From contig JAITEO010000313.1 of NCBI GenBank assembly GCA_031281985.1, positions 1 to 7,492 of the forward strand: DNA of 7,492 bases. Reading direction: 5' to 3'. Of the stretch, positions 5,440 through 7,492 are shown one piece after another (positions within the stretch are counted from its first letter, which is position 1; every line of letters starts with the position of its first letter). Made by a program: the position numbers and the translations under genes. The notes under the pieces are model-generated. The model ran no database searches and was not told the DNA's origin. It was given only the letters and a program-made list of their open reading frames with translations. The DNA comes from Zoogloeaceae bacterium (GTDB taxonomy: Bacteria; Pseudomonadota; Gammaproteobacteria; Burkholderiales; Rhodocyclaceae).

Positions 5440-7019
5440 CGGTTGTCCGCCGTGAGATTTTCCAGGGTATCGCCCAGGGCTTCGATGGCGCCTTTCAGAT
5501 AATCGACCGCCAGCGCCACTTCCTTGTGGAACTGCTGATTGCCCGCGCTCAGCGTGCGCTCGATGTTTTCGGCAAAACGCCGGTGCGCTTCGCCCAACAC
5601 CTGATTGACGCCTTCCAGATACGCGCCCGCCTCCGTCTTGGCGGCGGCAAGCGACTGCGCGGCGGCTTCCATGCGCCGCACCAGATCGTCGGTCAGCGCC
5701 GCTTCGCGCCGGGATTGCTGCACGATGCCGCGCAATTCGGCCAGCATCGCGGCGATGGCCGCGCGGTTCTCGTTTTCGTGTTGCATCACCGCGTTGGCGT
5801 CCGCCGCCGCTCGCGCCAGCGCCGAAGAAGCCGCGAGCAACTGGCCGCTCACCTGGGCGCTGGCCTGGGAAAAATCATTCGCCGCCTTGCCCACGCCGCT
5901 GCCCACACGCGTAAGTCCTTCGGCAACGGCGCCGACCGCGCCCTGGCTCATGCCGTCGATGCGGGTAACGATGCGCTCCAGTTCGCGCGCCATGCGCTGC
6001 ATCCCTTCGGCATTCTTGACGAGCAAGCCTTCCAGTTCCCGGTTGCCGTGTCCCAGTTGCGCTTCCATGCGTTGCGCAAAGCCGGAAAGCAGGGGTTCCA
6101 GCGCGCGCAGGGAAGCCTCGCCCTGCTGCCTGCCCGCGGCTTCCATCGCCGCCGCCATGCGCGCCAGGGGTTCGCGCAAATTCCTGTCCACCGCCTCGCT
6201 CACGCCTTGCGCGATGCGGTTTCCCATCTCCTGCCAGAGCTTCGTCTGCGTCTGCTGCTGCTCGAAAAGCAGGGTTCCCAGGCTCTTTTGCAGATCGCCC
6301 GTCAATGCCTGGCGCAAGTCCCCGCCTTGTTGCGCTGCCAGTTCGCTGGCCGCCACCAGACGCGCAAGATATTCTTCTTCCACGCCGCTTTCGAAAAGGC
6401 TGTCGATCTGTTCGGCAAGCCGCGCCGTCAGGCGATAGGCGAGCGTCACCAGCGACTTTTCCACCCAGGTCGCCAGCATCGCCAGCGTGATGGCCAGGGC
6501 GGAAACCTGGAAGGCGTGCCCGACGCCCTGGATCAGGTTGCCCAGGCTCAGGCGCACCGTATCCGTATCGCTGTTGACCTCGAAGTGGCTCAGTCCCGCA
6601 ATCAGGCCGGCAAAGGTGCCGATGATGCCGATGCCGGTGAGGATGCCGGGTAGATGACGATAGAATCCGGTATTCAGCGGCGTATCCACCAATGCCGTCG
6701 GCGTGAAGAAGTGTCCGGCGACGGCGGTGGCGCGCAATCTGCCCGTGGAGCCGCCCTGCCGGTGCAGGGTCTGGGCGTATTCGCGCCACAGATGATGCAG
6801 GGGCGCGCGGGTCATGACTTCCTGGGCAATGCGTTCCGGCGTTGGCGTCTCCTGGCCGGAAATCGCCGCCAACACCCGGATCGCCCGCCGCAACCGCGCC
6901 TGCAACAGCAAGGCGGGCAGGACGAAGCGCAACACGAATACCACCGCCAGCAACACCAACAGGGCAAACACCAGCCCGGTCCCTCCCGGCCCGTTCCAAA
7001 GCGTGGCAAGACTGCTCAT
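5436..7019 (-). CDS. zorA: Zorya motor protein ZorA (MotA/TolQ/ExbB-like with long tail)
   Basis: This 527-residue inner-membrane protein forms the ring around ZorB. A first helix spans about residues 15-39. The MotA/TolQ/ExbB core follows: RHLPGILTGIGIIGTFAGLIAGL (121-143) is the second helix and GVGHAFQVSALAITLAMLATW (165-185) the third. The HLPG...GIIGTFxGLIxGL pattern is the ZorA hallmark. Residues 190-527 form a cytoplasmic Ala/Gln/Glu-rich helical tail with coiled-coil character, the part that in Zorya reaches into the cell and is thought to signal to effectors. TolQ and ExbB lack such a tail. E. coli type I ZorA is longer (about 700 residues from memory), so this tail is on the short side. 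I chose the ATG at 7019 because AGGGA (7029-7033) lies 9 bases upstream; the ATG at 7028 abuts that site, and the frame beyond it runs through repeat DNA. It is the first gene of the operon. No convincing promoter was found between 7020 and 7145. Confidence 0.87.
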   Translation of the reverse strand: MSSLATLWNGPGGTGLVFALLVLLAVVFVLRFVLPALLLQARLRRAIRVLAAISGQETPTPERIAQEVMTRAPLHHLWREYAQTLHRQGGSTGRLRATAVAGHFFTPTALVDTPLNTGFYRHLPGILTGIGIIGTFAGLIAGLSHFEVNSDTDTVRLSLGNLIQGVGHAFQVSALAITLAMLATWVEKSLVTLAYRLTARLAEQIDSLFESGVEEEYLARLVAASELAAQQGGDLRQALTGDLQKSLGTLLFEQQQTQTKLWQEMGNRIAQGVSEAVDRNLREPLARMAAAMEAAGRQQGEASLRALEPLLSGFAQRMEAQLGHGNRELEGLLVKNAEGMQRMARELERIVTRIDGMSQGAVGAVAEGLTRVGSGVGKAANDFSQASAQVSGQLLAASSALARAAADANAVMQHENENRAAIAAMLAELRGIVQQSRREAALTDDLVRRMEAAAQSLAAAKTEAGAYLEGVNQVLGEAHRRFAENIERTLSAGNQQFHKEVALAVDYLKGAIEALGDTLENLTADNR

Positions 7020-7147
7020 GAGGCGCATTCCCTGTGGCGTGACGACAAGGCGCGATGGTACATCAGGGCGCGGCAATCCGGCAGCGGGAAACGGAAAAAA
7101 GCCAGAGGGCGGAAAAACTTGCGAAAACTCATCCGGCCTGTACGGTC

Positions 7148-7227
7148 TTGTAGGGGCGCACTGCGTGCGCCCGCGAACCATCCAAGCCGCGTGACGGTCG
7201 ACGGGCGCGCGCAGCACGCCCCTACAA
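7148..7227. repeat. 25-bp inverted repeat, hairpin element
   Basis: The left arm 7148-7172 (TTGTAGGGGCG...GCGCCC) and right arm 7203-7227 pair at 22 of 25 positions around a 30-base loop. The GTAGGGGCGCACTGCGTGCG-type sequence looks like a dispersed hairpin or MITE-like element. It lies 128 bp upstream of the zorA start. Confidence 0.85.
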
Positions 7228-7266
7228 CAGCCTCCACCGCCTCTCGTCAAAAGCGAGGGCGTGAGC

Positions 7267-7363
7267 CGCCGTGGCAATCCAGACGAACTTTCCGCTTCTT
7301 TTGCCATTCCAGAAAACGGAACCGCCGCCAGGATTGCCACGGCGCTGCACGCCTTGCAATGAC
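7267..7363. repeat. Inverted-repeat element with GTGGCAATCC arms
   Basis: The arms 7267-7280 (CGCCGTGGCAATCC) and 7331-7344 are perfect 14-bp inverted repeats. They are followed by a GCGCTGCACGCCTTGCAATGACG-type tail, which I recognise as a dispersed intergenic repeat found in many bacterial genomes. There is no transposase in the window. Confidence 0.8.
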
Positions 7364-7386
7364 GAGGAGGGGACTGAGGGGGTATT

Positions 7387-7420
7387 CTGTCCATCCTGTT
7401 CATCCTGTCAAAGTTGTCTT
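7387..7420. repeat. 34-bp direct repeat flanking zor genes, right copy
   Basis: This is the counterpart of 4047-4080 with one mismatch. It contains two intact CATCCTGTY units and the shared AAARTTGTCTT tail. A decayed unit (TATTCTGTC) begins at 7383. Confidence 0.88.
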
Positions 7421-7459
7421 CCCCCTCCCCTCCCCGGCCCCGCAAAAGAGGGCAATCGC

Positions 7460-7492
7460 ATGAATGCCTTCATCATGGCGTGCGCGCGTTTG
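7460..7492 (+). CDS. Possible start of a plus-strand gene, cut by window edge
   Basis: An ATG at 7460 follows AGAGGG (7447-7452) by 7 bases and opens a frame beginning MNAFIMACARL that runs off the window. Eleven codons are too few to name a product. The good ribosome-binding site and the position just after the repeat block are the only support. If real, it is divergent from the zor operon. Confidence 0.3.
   Translation, partial: MNAFIMACARL

Larger units (their letters stand above)
7020..7459. other. Gene-free repeat mosaic upstream of zorA
   Basis: This stretch should hold the zor promoter, but I found no hexamer pair with acceptable match and spacing. From 7148 on it is made of repeats: a 25-bp inverted repeat pair, a second inverted-repeat element, the 34-bp direct repeat, and a C-rich block (7421-7440). 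Open frames crossing it translate repeat DNA and have no homology I recognise. Confidence 0.7.

Noticed and set aside
5406..6653. Plus-strand open frame of 415 codons antisense to zorA
   Set aside because: It is a shadow frame rich in Arg, Gln, His and Ala with no recognisable domain, while the minus strand encodes a clear MotA-type membrane protein.
4729..7019. Flagellar MotAB, TolQR or ExbBD pair
   Set aside because: The long cytoplasmic coiled tail on the MotA-like partner, the OmpA domain on the other and the ZorC-like third gene fit Zorya better. No flagellar, tol or tonB genes are nearby.
7020..7145. Sigma70 promoter for zorA
   Set aside because: The best -10 candidate (TACCAT near 7056-7061 on the minus strand) has only four matches and no usable -35 box at 16-18 bp, so I do not call it.
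7020..7445. N-terminal extension of zorA up to the ATG at 7445
   Set aside because: The extension translates inverted repeats and the 34-bp direct repeat. The ribosome-binding site and the first membrane helix fit a start at 7019.

Overview
The window is a high-GC bacterial segment with two minus-strand operons separated by repeat-rich DNA. The genes point to a proteobacterium. Dispersed short repeats (7-bp and 9-bp tandem arrays, GC-rich hairpins) resemble those common in beta- and gammaproteobacterial genomes, but no marker here fixes the species. Every confident gene is on the minus strand, so transcription runs from high to low coordinates.

Operon 1 (3775 down to 176) encodes a complete respiratory fumarate reductase/succinate dehydrogenase in the order frdC-frdA-frdB. 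It is the Wolinella/Campylobacter kind: one five-helix di-haem cytochrome b anchor, a flavoprotein and an iron-sulfur protein. All heme-ligand histidines, the two E-pathway glutamates, the FAD-linking His43, the active-site residues and the Fe-S cysteines are present, nearly all at Wolinella-like residue numbers. A near-consensus sigma70 promoter (3813-3841) lies just upstream. It shows that the true frdC start is a GTG at 3775, not an upstream ATG. frdC and frdA overlap by ATGA, and frdB follows after 49 bp. Two tight stem-loops follow frdB at 101-174.

Operon 2 (7019 down to 4202) encodes zorA and zorB, the membrane stator-like motor of the Zorya anti-phage system, then the first ~157 codons of a zorC-like gene. 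The three frames are joined by ATGA overlaps. The zorC frame runs into a 7-bp tandem repeat and a dispersed repeat that supply its last 19 codons and its stop. No zorD helicase or other effector follows; the next gene is frdC. The locus looks like a Zorya system that lost its effector end, or a motor-only remnant.

The gene-free stretches (3842-4201 and 7020-7459) are mosaics of repeats. A 34-bp direct repeat with one mismatch, containing 9-bp units, brackets the zor genes (4047-4080 and 7387-7420). A second element occurs in inverted orientation at 1-35 and 4191-4232, bracketing the frd operon. A possible plus-strand gene begins at 7460 and leaves the window.
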